Positions 45,363 to 54,576 of a DNA stretch of 64,000 bases are shown piece by piece (positions within the stretch are counted from its first letter, which is position 1; each line of letters opens with the position of its first letter). The stretch spans positions 1,623,595 through 1,687,594 of the forward strand of contig CALSPH010000001.1 in assembly GCA_943788195.1 (NCBI GenBank), in the 5' to 3' direction. The translations under genes and the position numbers were made by a program. A model generated the notes under the pieces. It saw only the letters and a list, made by a program, of their open reading frames with translations, searched no databases and was not told the origin of the DNA. The DNA comes from an uncultured Bacteroidia bacterium (lineage in GTDB: Bacteria > Bacteroidota > Bacteroidia > NS11-12g > UBA955).

Positions 45363-46775
45363 TTAAGTTTTTAAAGTTAATCCGTTTCTAGAAGCTAAGT
45401 CAAGTACAAACTGTTTGGATACTTCAAAATCATTGCTGAGTTCTCCTTCTAAAATAGCCTCTCGTAAAGCGCTTTTCAATTCACCAATTTGTCTGGGATG
45501 TTCAAAAGATATCCATTCCATTAAATGGTTGCCGGTTACTAATGGTTGCCAGTTTCTAATTTCATCCGCTGCAATTACCTTTTGAATTTTATCTCGAACC
45601 TCCTCAAGGTTATTTAAATATTTGACCTTCTTTTTCTCATTCTTGGATGTTATATCGCATTTACACAATAGAAGCAGGTCTTCTATATCATCTTCTGCAT
45701 CAACAATCAATCTTCGAATGGCTGAATCCGTAACAATTTCCTTTGTTAACGCAATCGGACGCAAATGCAAAAGAACCATTTTGCTAACATACTTCATAGG
45801 GTCTCCAAGAGGTAATTTCATCCTTCTGAATATCGGCTTAACCATTCTACTCCCTTTGTCTTCATGGCCATGAAAAGTAAATCCTATTTTCGGCTCAAAT
45901 CTTTTAGTGGCTGGTTTTGCGATATCATGAAATACGGCTGCATACCTCAACCAAAGCTTGTCAGACAGTCGGGCAACATTGTCCAACACTTCTAGGGTAT
46001 GATGAAAATTGTCTTTATGCGATAATCCATTGATACGTTCCGTACCTTTTAATTCAATAAATTCAGGAAAAAACAGCTCAAGTAGACCAGCCTCTTCTAA
46101 TAAGTAAAACCCAATCGAAGGAACAGGTGATTCCATAATTTTATTGAACTCAGTTGTGATGCGCTCTTGTGAAATAATTTCTAATCGGTGCGCGTTTTTC
46201 CTAATTGCCTCAAAGGTTTTTTCTTCAATTCGAAATCCCAACTGACATGCAAACCGAATCGCACGCATCATGCGCAGTGGGTCATCACTGAATGTTAAAT
46301 CGGGATCTAAGGGAGTTTTGATAATTTGTTGATCTAAATGTCCTAAACCATTGAATGGGTCAATCAGTTCTGGTTTATTTCCGATTTTAATCGCTAAGGC
46401 GTTAATCGTAAAATCGCGTCTGTTTTGATCATCCTGCAAGGTGCCTTGTTCTACTGCCGGGTTACGGCTCTCTGTGGTGTAGGATTCCTTTCGCGCATTT
46501 ACCACTTCGATTTCCATCCCTTTATAAACCAGTTGAGCTGTTCCGTAAGTTTTAAATACGGCTACTTTTTTAACTCCAAGGTACTTCGCCAATTCATTGG
46601 CAAACTGAATGCCGTTCTTCTCCACCACAATATCAATATCCTTAGAGTCCCGATATAAAAATAAATCACGGACATAGCCGCCAATTAGAAATGCTTGATA
46701 ATCGTTTTGACTTACAAAATCTCTAATTTTTGCGACTACAGGTCGCGCAAAGGCTTTGTCGAGAAGGGCTTGCAT
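45363..46775 (-). CDS. cca: CCA tRNA nucleotidyltransferase / HD-domain protein
   Basis: 470-residue class II nucleotidyltransferase that adds or repairs the 3' CCA of tRNAs. GGYVRDLFL at 32-40 and the metal-binding DID at 46-48 form the active site; RRDFTINAL, DPFNGLGHLD and DPLRMMRAIRFACQLGF are the conserved head and neck motifs. A C-terminal HD domain (AVFHDIAKPATKRF, about 290-303) suggests added phosphohydrolase activity. The window's tRNA-Ser lacks an encoded CCA, consistent with need for this enzyme. It follows the enoyl-CoA hydratase by one base upstream in the operon. Confidence 0.95.
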   Translation of the reverse strand: MQALLDKAFARPVVAKIRDFVSQNDYQAFLIGGYVRDLFLYRDSKDIDIVVEKNGIQFANELAKYLGVKKVAVFKTYGTAQLVYKGMEIEVVNARKESYTTESRNPAVEQGTLQDDQNRRDFTINALAIKIGNKPELIDPFNGLGHLDQQIIKTPLDPDLTFSDDPLRMMRAIRFACQLGFRIEEKTFEAIRKNAHRLEIISQERITTEFNKIMESPVPSIGFYLLEEAGLLELFFPEFIELKGTERINGLSHKDNFHHTLEVLDNVARLSDKLWLRYAAVFHDIAKPATKRFEPKIGFTFHGHEDKGSRMVKPIFRRMKLPLGDPMKYVSKMVLLHLRPIALTKEIVTDSAIRRLIVDAEDDIEDLLLLCKCDITSKNEKKKVKYLNNLEEVRDKIQKVIAADEIRNWQPLVTGNHLMEWISFEHPRQIGELKSALREAILEGELSNDFEVSKQFVLDLASRNGLTLKT

Positions 46776-46776
46776 G

Positions 46777-47556
46777 TTATTCTCCCTTGAAATTCGCTTT
46801 TCTTTTTTCTATAAATGCAGCCATCCCTTCTTTCTGATCTTTGGTAGCAAATAGCATATAGAAATTCTTGCGTTCGAAATAAAGCCCTTCTTGTAGCGAC
46901 ATGTCAAAAGATTGAAGCACACTCTCTTTGGCTAATTGAACAGCCAGAGGCGATTTGTCAACTATTTTTTTAGCCAGATTAACCGCTTCGGCTAGGTAAA
47001 GCTCTACAGGTACCACTTTGTTGATCAATCCAAAATCCAAGGCTTTATGGGCGCTGATAAAACCTCCAGTAAGCACCATTTCCATAGCGCGTGCTTTGCC
47101 GATTGCTTTTGTTAGGCGTTGTGTTCCACCTCCACCAGGCATTACACCAATGTTAATTTCAGGTTGTCCAAATTTGGCTGTTTCACTTGCAATAATCATA
47201 TCACACACCATACACAACTCGCAACCTCCACCTAACGCAAAGCCAGACACGGCTGCTATGATCGGTTTTTTGGTTTTGCGTATTTGATCCCATGTACTGA
47301 ATTGATCAATTTTAAGCATGTCTATGGCGCCTTTGCCGCTCATCTGCTTGATATCTGCTCCTGCGGCAAAAGCACGCTCATTTCCCGTTATAATAATCGC
47401 GCGAACCTCATTGTCTGCATCCAATTGGATCAGTGCATTTTTAACATCTTGCATCAATTGCAGATTGAGTGCGTTCAGCTCTTTTGGACGGTTAAGCTGT
47501 ATTAAAGCAATGCCTTCAGCATATTTTGGGTTTACTAGAATAAATTCAAAGCTCAT
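46777..47556 (-). CDS. Enoyl-CoA hydratase/isomerase family protein
   Basis: 259-residue crotonase-fold enzyme. Oxyanion-hole segments AAGADIKQM and GFALGGGCELCMVCD (with the catalytic Glu), and PEINIGVMPGGGGTQRL with the second Glu, are intact, so hydration of 2-enoyl-CoA in beta-oxidation or a related route is likely. Met at 47556 follows the ZIP stop by 4 bp and starts the fold; the frame extends to 47616 without support. It works upstream of the thiolase encoded at 60014 in principle. Confidence 0.93.
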   Translation of the reverse strand: MSFEFILVNPKYAEGIALIQLNRPKELNALNLQLMQDVKNALIQLDADNEVRAIIITGNERAFAAGADIKQMSGKGAIDMLKIDQFSTWDQIRKTKKPIIAAVSGFALGGGCELCMVCDMIIASETAKFGQPEINIGVMPGGGGTQRLTKAIGKARAMEMVLTGGFISAHKALDFGLINKVVPVELYLAEAVNLAKKIVDKSPLAVQLAKESVLQSFDMSLQEGLYFERKNFYMLFATKDQKEGMAAFIEKRKANFKGE

Positions 47557-47560
47557 AAGA

Positions 47561-48268
47561 TTATAATAATTGATGCGAAAATAATGAAATTGCTGCAACC
47601 AGAAGCCCAAGTCCAAATGCCAACCATTTCTTTTTGTTAAATGAATGATGTTTGAAGTTTTCGCTGATTACAGTCGTGGCTATATGAAGCAATATCCCTG
47701 AACATAAAGCAAGTGTAATATGTTTTAAACTGTCAGTATACCACGAAAGTTGTTTGAGGTAATGCGCGGTGGAAAAACCAATAGGAACGGCTGCTGCATA
47801 TAAAGTAACCAGTACATAATTAGTCCGTTTGCTTGTTTTTTGTTGGCTAAGTAAATAGGCCAATACAAACGCTGCAGGAATTTCATGCAATGCCAAACCA
47901 ACAAAATAGTTGTTGAGTGTAGAACTGTTTGACCCCAATAAGGCCAGAGGCATTCCCTCAAGAAAGGCATGAAAAAATAAAGCGATGAATAGCACAGCAA
48001 CATTGATTTTCTTTTCATCGTGAACATGACCGTGCTCTACCCCTCTGGTGAACACATCAAACAAGAGTTGTAAAACATATCCAGCGCCTACATACATCCA
48101 AAACGACTGATCTGTGGATACGGCTTCTGGCAGAATTCCAGTTAAGGTTACCGTTAATAAATACGCACCACTAAAAAGCATCAGAAGACTTAAGTCAAAT
48201 ACTTTGGTTTTCATTCTAAATGCTAGAATGGAACCAATCAGTGGAAAAAGTATAAAAAACCAAATCAT
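47561..48268 (-). CDS. ZIP-family metal transporter
   Basis: 235-residue polytopic inner-membrane protein with about eight helices. Helices IV and V carry the metal-binding HAFLEGMPLALL (about residues 99-110) and HEIPAAFVLAYLL (about 127-139). A His-rich loop EHGHVHDEKK precedes them, as in zinc-type ZIP proteins. It likely imports zinc or a similar divalent ion. First gene of a run ZIP - enoyl-CoA hydratase - cca, with 1-4 bp gaps. Confidence 0.92.
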   Translation of the reverse strand: MIWFFILFPLIGSILAFRMKTKVFDLSLLMLFSGAYLLTVTLTGILPEAVSTDQSFWMYVGAGYVLQLLFDVFTRGVEHGHVHDEKKINVAVLFIALFFHAFLEGMPLALLGSNSSTLNNYFVGLALHEIPAAFVLAYLLSQQKTSKRTNYVLVTLYAAAVPIGFSTAHYLKQLSWYTDSLKHITLALCSGILLHIATTVISENFKHHSFNKKKWLAFGLGLLVAAISLFSHQLL

Positions 48269-48383
48269 TTAATCATTGTCTATTATGGACTAAGGAATAA
48301 GTGCACGAATATAATCTCGATTGTTTTTACAAAAAATTTAAATAAGCTTTTTGTGCTTATGAAGATTTGCGTTATTTGCGCTA

Positions 48384-48391
48384 TACATTTG
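48384..48391 (+). promoter_or_regulatory. -7 element of the aminotransferase-heptose kinase genes
   Basis: TACATTTG matches TAnnTTTG, 28 nt before ATG 48420. The only nearby TTTG (48366) is 14 nt upstream, slightly short spacing. Confidence 0.4.
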
Positions 48392-48419
48392 TACAAGAAT
48401 CTGAGTAAAATTATAATTA

Positions 48420-49628
48420 ATGTCAGAAAGCAATAAACCTAAACTAGCCAATCGCATGGCGCTCTTTTCTGAGTCTCAGACCATTGCAATGGCAAAAGCT
48501 GGAAGGGCCTTGGCAGAGCAAGGTAAACCAATTATTAACCTAAGTTTTGGAGAGCCAGACTTTGACACACCCGAATACATAAAAGATGCTGCAAAAAGTG
48601 CTTTAGATCAGGGATACACCAAGTATACTCCTGTTTCTGGTTTGCCTGAACTGAAAGCAGCCATTGTTAAAAAGTTTAAACGAGATAATCATCTTGAATT
48701 TGGTTTAAATCAAATCGTAGTTTCAACTGGAGCAAAGCATTCCATTATGAATGTAATGCACGCCATGGTGAATCCCGGAGATGAAGTGATTATTCCTGCC
48801 CCATATTGGGTTAGTTATAATGACATGGTGAAATTTGTGGCAGGCGCACCGGTTTATATTAAAACAACTATTCAAGATGATTTTAAAATCAGTGCAGCCC
48901 AATTAGAGCAAGCGATTACAGCTAAGACAAAGATTTTTATTTTTTCATCACCCTCTAACCCAACAGGGAGTATATATAGCAAAGAAGAATTGGCTGCTTT
49001 AGCTGAAGTTTTTGCAAGAAACCCTCATGTTTACGTGATATCTGATGAGATATACGAACATATCAATTACATTGGAGCGCATCACTCCATTGCTCAATTT
49101 GAGGCAATAAAAGACCGTGTTATTACGATAAATGGCTTATCGAAAGGGTTTGCCATGACTGGCTGGCGTTTAGGATACCTTGCGGCTCACCCTGACATTG
49201 CTTTTGCTTGTGAGAAAATACAAGGTCAGTTTACAAGTGGAGCTAATGCTATGACGCAGAAAGCAGCTGTTACTGCTTTGGGTGATGATTTAACCGAAAC
49301 CTATGTAATGCGCGATGCTTTCTTAAAACGAAGAGCATTGATGCTAGAAGAATTGGGCAAGATAGATGGTTTAATAATTAATGAACCTGAGGGCGCATTT
49401 TATGTGTATCCAGATGTTTCTGCCTATTTTGGCAAATCATTTGAAGGAAAACGAATTGAGAATGCCACTGATTTATGTTTTTATCTACTCAACCATGCAT
49501 ATGTAACCATGGTAAGTGGTGCAGCTTTTGGAACACCCAATTACGTACGAATATCCTATGCAGCAAGCATTGATGATTTAACAGAGGCATGTAAACGTAT
49601 AAAGAACGCACTAGAAGAACTTACTTAA
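48420..49628 (+). CDS. Class I/II pyridoxal-phosphate aminotransferase (aspartate aminotransferase type)
   Basis: 402-residue PLP enzyme. The Schiff-base lysine is K242 in NGLSKGFAMTGWRLGY; SSPSNPTG (176-183) and ISDEIYEHI hold the cofactor Asn, Asp and Tyr; the phosphate-binding Arg follows the Lys by eight residues. It matches the subgroup I-gamma aspartate/prephenate aminotransferases, so aspartate is the likely amino donor. It directly abuts the heptose kinase gene (ATG immediately after the stop), so they are cotranscribed. Confidence 0.93.
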   Translation: MSESNKPKLANRMALFSESQTIAMAKAGRALAEQGKPIINLSFGEPDFDTPEYIKDAAKSALDQGYTKYTPVSGLPELKAAIVKKFKRDNHLEFGLNQIVVSTGAKHSIMNVMHAMVNPGDEVIIPAPYWVSYNDMVKFVAGAPVYIKTTIQDDFKISAAQLEQAITAKTKIFIFSSPSNPTGSIYSKEELAALAEVFARNPHVYVISDEIYEHINYIGAHHSIAQFEAIKDRVITINGLSKGFAMTGWRLGYLAAHPDIAFACEKIQGQFTSGANAMTQKAAVTALGDDLTETYVMRDAFLKRRALMLEELGKIDGLIINEPEGAFYVYPDVSAYFGKSFEGKRIENATDLCFYLLNHAYVTMVSGAAFGTPNYVRISYAASIDDLTEACKRIKNALEELT

Positions 49629-50609
49629 ATGGAGACTAAAGAACTATTTGAAGCCATTGCTAAACTTAAGGTTGCCATCATAGGCGATGTTATGGTTGAC
49701 AGCTATATTTATGGAAAAGTAAACCGCATGTCACCAGAAGCACCTGTGCCAATAATCGATGTATTTAAAAAAGAAAATCGATTGGGCGGGGCTGGAAATG
49801 TTGCATTGAATGTAAAAGAACTGGGCGCAACTCCCCTACTAATTAGTATGGTAGGGAAAGATGAAGATGGTTTAATGGTTTGTCGCTTATTAAATGATGC
49901 AGGTATTTCTGATGGGCATATATTACGCAGTGAGGCTCGCAAGACCACTGTCAAGACTCGCATTTTGGGTAATAATCGGCAAATAGCTCGTGTAGATCAA
50001 GAATTGGTAGAAGACTTGGATGAGACGGACAATAGACGTTTGGTTCAAAGTTGTGGCAATATATTGGAAGGCTGCGATTTACTCATTTTAGAGGATTACG
50101 ATAAAGGCGTTTTGAACCAGTCGAACATTCAAAAGATCATTGCTCAGGCCAATGCCTTGAATATACCGATTGCGGTAGATCCTAAGTTCAATAATTTTAG
50201 TGAATTTAAGAATGTAACCCTATTTAAACCGAACTTGAAAGAACTGTTAGCAGGCTTAGAAGATAAGATTGACAACGATTACAGCATTGATACCATAGTT
50301 GATCTAGAGAAAAAGCTACGCGCTCGATTGAATCAGCAGATTAGCTTAATCACGCTGTCTGAACGAGGTGTTTTGATTCGGTCAGAAGACCAAGTATATA
50401 CGGCAGATGCCCATTCTCGTAACATTGCTGATGTAAGTGGTGCTGGAGATACGGTAATTAGCGTAGCAGGCTGCGTGCTTGCTGCTGGCGGCACCTTAGA
50501 GGAAGTTGCAGAACTGAGTAATTTAGCGGGCGGTTTAGTTTGTGAATTTCCAGGGGTGGTACCAGTGAATCAAATAAGATTGATTGCAGAAGCCGAAAAA
50601 TTGGCATAA
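49629..50609 (+). CDS. hldA: D-glycero-beta-D-manno-heptose-7-phosphate kinase (HldA/RfaE1)
   Basis: 326-residue PfkB/ribokinase-fold enzyme that phosphorylates heptose 7-phosphate at C1 for LPS-core ADP-heptose. N-terminal block VNRMSPEAPVPIIDV and NRLGGAGNVALNVKELG, LILEDYDKGVL, VDPKFNNFSEFKNVTLFKPN, and the catalytic DVSGAGDTVIS (about residue 265) are typical of RfaE domain I. The adenylyltransferase domain II is absent, so a separate HldC is expected elsewhere. A strong terminator follows. Confidence 0.95.
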   Translation: METKELFEAIAKLKVAIIGDVMVDSYIYGKVNRMSPEAPVPIIDVFKKENRLGGAGNVALNVKELGATPLLISMVGKDEDGLMVCRLLNDAGISDGHILRSEARKTTVKTRILGNNRQIARVDQELVEDLDETDNRRLVQSCGNILEGCDLLILEDYDKGVLNQSNIQKIIAQANALNIPIAVDPKFNNFSEFKNVTLFKPNLKELLAGLEDKIDNDYSIDTIVDLEKKLRARLNQQISLITLSERGVLIRSEDQVYTADAHSRNIADVSGAGDTVISVAGCVLAAGGTLEEVAELSNLAGGLVCEFPGVVPVNQIRLIAEAEKLA

Positions 50610-50610
50610 A

Positions 50611-50637
50611 AAATCCCGAGATGAATTCTCGGGATTT
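50611..50637 (+). terminator. Terminator after the heptose kinase gene
   Basis: 11-bp perfect stem (AAATCCCGAGA with its complement) and a 5-nt loop, flanked by A and T runs. It lies between convergent genes and may serve both. Confidence 0.9.
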
Positions 50638-50676
50638 TCAATATGAGCAAAGAACTTATTTCTTCTTTTTAACTAT

Positions 50677-51258
50677 TCAATTCAATTCCAACACCTTGTC
50701 ATTCACTTCATACTCACCGCCTTCGGTATATCCCATATGTGTATAAACCAAATTGCCGCTTACATCATAAATGAAAATCATTGGAGGATTGTTCACGTTC
50801 ATCGTTCGGGCCAAATCTCTATTCGGATCCAAAAGGATGTGGTAATTCCAGTCATAATTTAATGCGGTAGCTAGTGGGCGCACACTATTGGTGGTTTTAG
50901 CATCATCTACACTCACAGCAAAATACTGTACATTGTATTTTGTTTTCCAATCGTCAATAAAGTCAAGTGTATTGTTCAATTCTTTGATGCAAGGCTTGCA
51001 CCAGGTTGCCCAAAAGGTGATTATGGTAATTTTACCACTGTCGCCCAGGGATTTTATATTGATTCGATTTCCATTTAAGTCTTTCAACTCAATATTCGGT
51101 AATTCATTATTCTCTGCGGTAGTGGTTTTAACAGCGGTATCAGCAACAACAACAACAACAACCGGTATTGAATCGGTAGTTGTGTTCTTAGTGGTATCCT
51201 GCGCTTGAAGGCCAATGAATAAAAATGTGAACATCAGGCCAAAGAAGAATTTTTTCAT
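50677..51258 (-). CDS. TlpA-family periplasmic thioredoxin
   Basis: 193 residues: signal peptide (FFFGLMFTFLFIGLQAQ), a low-complexity linker including a Val6 tract encoded by a CAA-type repeat, and a thioredoxin-fold domain with the redox motif WCKPC (C87, C90). The cis-Pro loop is NNPPMIFIYD. It is a thiol-disulfide oxidoreductase of the periplasm, perhaps reducing cytochrome or other exported cysteines. Met 51258 chosen at the signal peptide. Confidence 0.92.
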   Translation of the reverse strand: MKKFFFGLMFTFLFIGLQAQDTTKNTTTDSIPVVVVVVADTAVKTTTAENNELPNIELKDLNGNRINIKSLGDSGKITIITFWATWCKPCIKELNNTLDFIDDWKTKYNVQYFAVSVDDAKTTNSVRPLATALNYDWNYHILLDPNRDLARTMNVNNPPMIFIYDVSGNLVYTHMGYTEGGEYEVNDKVLELN

Positions 51259-51387
51259 AGTATTAGCTTTATACTGCAAATATATCAAATGTTATACCAA
51301 AAAGAATTCAGCGACCATGATTGTTGCGTAAAGTAATCACCAGTGACATAATGTGTACTGAAATTTTTCTGGGCAAAGGATGCTCGT

Positions 51388-51395
51388 TATCTTTG
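51388..51395 (+). promoter_or_regulatory. -7 element for the TPR-like/PaaI genes
   Basis: TATCTTTG matches TAnnTTTG, 11 nt upstream of ATG 51407. This short distance argues against the longer frame starting at 51380. Confidence 0.5.
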
Positions 51396-51406
51396 CAAAT
51401 CCTAAA

Positions 51407-51718
51407 ATGAATAGAAAAGATCAGCTCCTGATTTGGCTAGAGGAGAAGCCAGAAGATGCTTTTTTACGATTTGCCTTGGCCCTTGAATGGATTGCCGAAG
51501 GCAATGATGAAAATGCCGAAGCAATATTCGCTAAATTAATCGAAGATGAGTCGAATTATGTGGCTACCTACTACCATTATGGTGCATTAATCGAACGTAA
51601 GGGAGATGAAGATGGAGCCTCCAAAATATATGAAAAAGGCATGGAGATTTGCAAGCAACTCAAAGAAACCCATGCATTCAATGAATTGCGATCTGTTTGG
51701 GAAGAATTAAACTATTAA
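51407..51718 (+). CDS. Small TPR-like protein
   Basis: 103 residues. Two helix pairs with the pattern of tetratricopeptide repeats (FLRFALALEWIAEGNDENAEAIF and ATYYHYGALIERKGDEDGASKIY) suggest a protein-protein interaction module; acidic overall. Cytoplasmic, since there is no signal peptide. It is followed one base later by the PaaI thioesterase. Function unknown. Confidence 0.8.
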   Translation: MNRKDQLLIWLEEKPEDAFLRFALALEWIAEGNDENAEAIFAKLIEDESNYVATYYHYGALIERKGDEDGASKIYEKGMEICKQLKETHAFNELRSVWEELNY

Positions 51719-51719
51719 T

Positions 51720-52163
51720 ATGAAATTCAAAGCATTAAATCCTGATTATCAGCGCGTAATAGAACGCGTATTAGAAGGCCAGCATTTTATGAAACATGTA
51801 GGTATCGAAATGGTAAACTGCCTGCCAGGAAAAATTACCCTCAAATTGAATTTGGCTCAACTTCATATGCAGCAAACTAATTTTGTGCATGGTGGCGTAA
51901 CCTCTACCCTTTGTGATATCGCAATGGGCTTTGCAGCATTGAGCTTGGTTGAAAAAAACAAAAGCATGGTTACAGCAGACTTACACATTAGTTATCATAG
52001 ACCAGCCTATGGTGAAGAAATCTGGGTTGAAGCAGATGTAATCAAACCGGGCAACACATTGTTTTTTTGTGAGGCTTTGGTTTATACCATGGACCCTAAA
52101 AACGGTAGAACTGAAGTCGCTAAAGCATATTCTACCATGTGTGCCACTCAAATTGTAGATTAA
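51720..52163 (+). CDS. PaaI-family hotdog thioesterase
   Basis: 147-residue acyl-CoA thioesterase of the PaaI/YdiI type. The catalytic region FVHGGVTSTLCDIAMGFAA has the HGG motif and the acidic residue (Asp in CDIAMG) used by this family. SMVTADLHISYHRPA forms the second conserved block. It probably hydrolyses aryl- or fatty-acyl-CoA. Cotranscribed with the small TPR-like gene. Confidence 0.92.
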   Translation: MKFKALNPDYQRVIERVLEGQHFMKHVGIEMVNCLPGKITLKLNLAQLHMQQTNFVHGGVTSTLCDIAMGFAALSLVEKNKSMVTADLHISYHRPAYGEEIWVEADVIKPGNTLFFCEALVYTMDPKNGRTEVAKAYSTMCATQIVD

Positions 52164-52197
52164 TCATTTATTATCTTTCAAATTTTGATCAAAAGGA

Positions 52198-52205
52198 TAT
52201 CTTTG
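52198..52205 (+). promoter_or_regulatory. -7 element of nusB
   Basis: TATCTTTG matches TAnnTTTG and lies 22 nt before ATG 52228. Confidence 0.5.
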
Positions 52206-52227
52206 CCCCCAGTAATCACGTTCATTG

Positions 52228-53175
52228 ATGTTAAGTAGAAGATTAGTTAGAATAAAGGCATTGCAGTCGGTATATGGTTTCCGACAATCGGAAGATCAGA
52301 GCCCAGATTTTTTACTTTCGCTGTATCAGCAGAACATTGATAATTTGCAAAAAGCATATTATCATGGTATTCAATTTATCAAAGCGCTTGAATACTTTCT
52401 GTTGTCCGAAATTGACATTGAAACATCTAAGTATTTTCCAGAACAAGAGCGTATCAGAAAGTTTCGATTGTTATCAAACAATAGCCTCATCCCTATTTTA
52501 GATGCTTCAACAGATTTAGAAAAGCAAGTTAAGCGACTGTCTATAACTTGGGATGACGAAGGGGAAACCATTCATCGTTTTATCAAAGAATTGGAAGAAA
52601 AGAGCTTTGTTCAAGATTATTTGGTCTTTGACCAACCCAGCTTTAAGGTATCTCAAAAGTTTCTTATTCAATTGATTGAATTTGCTTTTGGCAAGTCAAA
52701 GGAAATTGCTGAGGCGATGGAAAATGCGGTAATCACATGGCAAGATGATAAACGAGTTGTGTTGAGAGCCATGGTAGCCACACTGAAAGACTTAGAGAAA
52801 GAAGGTGACGTTTTGAGCTTGTATCGATTTGAAGAGCATGCGAAAACTGAGGTTTCATTTGGGCAGAAACTTGCATTGAAGGCAATAAAGCATGAAGCAG
52901 AATTATTAGAGGTGTTGCAATCTCACATTAAAAACTGGGAAGTAGATCGCATCGCGCAAACAGATCAGATTGTTATTCTTTTAGCCGCATGCGAATTTTT
53001 ATATTTTGAAGATATACCCGTTAAGGTAACCATTAATGAGTACTTAGAAATTGCCAAAGTGTATTCCACCCCTCAAAGCAGCAGTTTTATCAATGGTGTG
53101 CTAGATAGTTTGAAGAGTCAATTTAGTAAAGAAGGGAAATTAGATAAAAATGAAAAGGGGTTGCGTGAGAAATAG
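52228..53175 (+). CDS. nusB: Transcription antitermination factor NusB (long Bacteroidota form)
   Basis: 315 residues. The N-terminus LSRRLVRIKALQSVYGF is the RNA-binding start of NusB, and the C-terminal half has the typical NWEVDRIAQTDQIVILLAACEFLYFEDIPVKVTINEYLEIAKVYSTPQSS pattern (shown in family members as D-R-I-x-x-x-D). An insert of about 150 residues in the middle makes it over twice E. coli length, as is usual in Bacteroidota. It binds NusE/S10 and boxA RNA in rRNA antitermination. ATG 52228, not the upstream TTG, is the likely start. Confidence 0.93.
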   Translation: MLSRRLVRIKALQSVYGFRQSEDQSPDFLLSLYQQNIDNLQKAYYHGIQFIKALEYFLLSEIDIETSKYFPEQERIRKFRLLSNNSLIPILDASTDLEKQVKRLSITWDDEGETIHRFIKELEEKSFVQDYLVFDQPSFKVSQKFLIQLIEFAFGKSKEIAEAMENAVITWQDDKRVVLRAMVATLKDLEKEGDVLSLYRFEEHAKTEVSFGQKLALKAIKHEAELLEVLQSHIKNWEVDRIAQTDQIVILLAACEFLYFEDIPVKVTINEYLEIAKVYSTPQSSSFINGVLDSLKSQFSKEGKLDKNEKGLREK

Positions 53176-53191
53176 ACAAGTTTTAACTTTG
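53161..53191 (+). promoter_or_regulatory. Promoter for DUF1573-yajC-coaE
   Basis: TTG at 53161-53163, 20-nt spacer, TAACTTTG at 53184-53191; ATG follows at 53211. It overlaps the end of nusB. Confidence 0.5.
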
Positions 53192-53210
53192 TTAAATAAT
53201 TAAACCACAT

Positions 53211-53675
53211 ATGAAATCTGTTTTAAAAATATTTATTGTAGGAATAGCCGTTTTCTTTGCTTCTTGTAATGGAGGACAATCACTGGCTGATCAAAACAAT
53301 ACATCAACTCCTGGAAATCCTACCGGAGATCCTAATGCGCCTATGCCTGAAATGACTTTTGAAGAAGATGATATAACCTTAACTCCCATTGAAGAAGGTG
53401 AAGAGGTAACTATACTATACAATTACACCAACACGGGTAAAGCGCCTCTAATAATTAGTGGGACTCGCGGAAGTTGCGGGTGTACATCTACTGAACACAG
53501 TCCTCAAAAACCTCTTAATCCAGGTGAAAAAGGGTTTATTCGTGCCGTTTTTGACAGCAATGGCAAACCGAAAAATAACACTAAAACCATCACAGTTACA
53601 AGCAACGATCCGCAGGGAGATGTTGTCTTGAAATTTAATGTATACGTAAATCCAAAATATAAATCAGCAGAATGA
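53211..53675 (+). CDS. DUF1573 lipoprotein
   Basis: 154 residues with a lipobox ending FFASC (Cys19), a Ser/Pro/Thr/Asn linker, and a DUF1573 Ig-like domain (about 45-150) containing SGTRGSCGCTSTE, the hallmark GSCGCT motif, and a final VYVNP. Surface or periplasmic; function unknown. It is the first gene of a run with yajC, coaE, a DMT transporter and a nitroreductase, joined by overlaps. Confidence 0.92.
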   Translation: MKSVLKIFIVGIAVFFASCNGGQSLADQNNTSTPGNPTGDPNAPMPEMTFEEDDITLTPIEEGEEVTILYNYTNTGKAPLIISGTRGSCGCTSTEHSPQKPLNPGEKGFIRAVFDSNGKPKNNTKTITVTSNDPQGDVVLKFNVYVNPKYKSAE

Positions 53676-53989
53676 TAAACTTAACAATACTCTTACAAGC
53701 CGCTCCAGCTGGAGGAGGATTTGGAACATGGCCTTTAATGCTCGGAATGATTGCCATCTTTTATGTTTTTATGATCTTACCTCAAATGCGTAAAAGAAAG
53801 AAGCAAACTGCCTTTACTAAATCAATAGGCGTGGGCGATAAAATAGTAACTTCAAGCGGCATACATGGTAAAATCACCAAACTGGATGACACTACAGCAG
53901 TTATTGAGCTTGAGGAAAGTCAGAAAATGAAGATTGAAAGGTCTGCTATATCTATGGATATGAGCCAGGCGTTGAAAGCGAAGTCTTAA
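53672..53989 (+). CDS. yajC: Preprotein translocase accessory subunit YajC
   Basis: 105 residues with one membrane helix (about 20-38) and the conserved FYVFMILPQMRKRKKQ, then VGDKIVTSSGIHGKITKLDD. It associates with SecDF in the holotranslocon. The gene overlaps DUF1573 by 4 nt and coaE by 1 nt. Confidence 0.96.
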   Translation: MINLTILLQAAPAGGGFGTWPLMLGMIAIFYVFMILPQMRKRKKQTAFTKSIGVGDKIVTSSGIHGKITKLDDTTAVIELEESQKMKIERSAISMDMSQALKAKS

Positions 53990-54576
53990 TGCTACATGTT
54001 GGCATTACGGGAGGTATGGGTTCGGGCAAATCCACCGTATGTTCTGTTTTTGCTCAATTAGGTATACCTGTTTACAACTCAGATGCACAAGCTAAATGGC
54101 TGATTGCTAATCGGCTTGAAAAAGAAATATCTCAGTCATTTGGGCAGGATATTTTTGAAAATAACGTGCTTAATAAATCCTTGCTTGCATCAAGGGCCTT
54201 TAATTCTAAAGAAAACACTCAGCGATTGAATGACATTGTTCATCCTGCTGTGGGTCAAGATTATTTGGAATGGCGCTCAACCTGCAAAGCGTATTACACC
54301 TTAAAAGAAGCCGCCCTGCTCATTGAGGCCGGTTCATATAAAACATTAGACAAACTCATTGTTGTAGTTGCACCTGTTGAAACTCGAATTGAGCGAATAT
54401 TGCAACGCGATTCTATTTCAATTGATGAGATTGAAGCGAGAATAAGTAAGCAATTATCGGATGAAGAACGATTGCATTATGCAGACTATGTAATAGATAA
54501 TTCTGGCACACAAAGCCTTATAAAACAGGTGATTTCCATTCATGAAAATCTGAAAGGTTTAAGTAATAATGCATAA
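53989..54576 (+). CDS. coaE: Dephospho-CoA kinase
   Basis: 195-residue P-loop kinase that phosphorylates dephospho-CoA, the last step of CoA synthesis. P-loop GGMGSGKS at about residues 8-15; NSDAQAKWL substrate region; LLIEAG and VAPVETRIERILQRD lid region. The final YVIDNSGT is the family's closing motif. It starts inside the yajC stop codon (TAATG overlap). Confidence 0.96.
   Translation: MLHVGITGGMGSGKSTVCSVFAQLGIPVYNSDAQAKWLIANRLEKEISQSFGQDIFENNVLNKSLLASRAFNSKENTQRLNDIVHPAVGQDYLEWRSTCKAYYTLKEAALLIEAGSYKTLDKLIVVVAPVETRIERILQRDSISIDEIEARISKQLSDEERLHYADYVIDNSGTQSLIKQVISIHENLKGLSNNA

Noticed and set aside
51148-51163. CAA-type microsatellite in the TlpA gene
   Set aside because: It encodes a short Val tract in a low-complexity linker; too short to claim variability.
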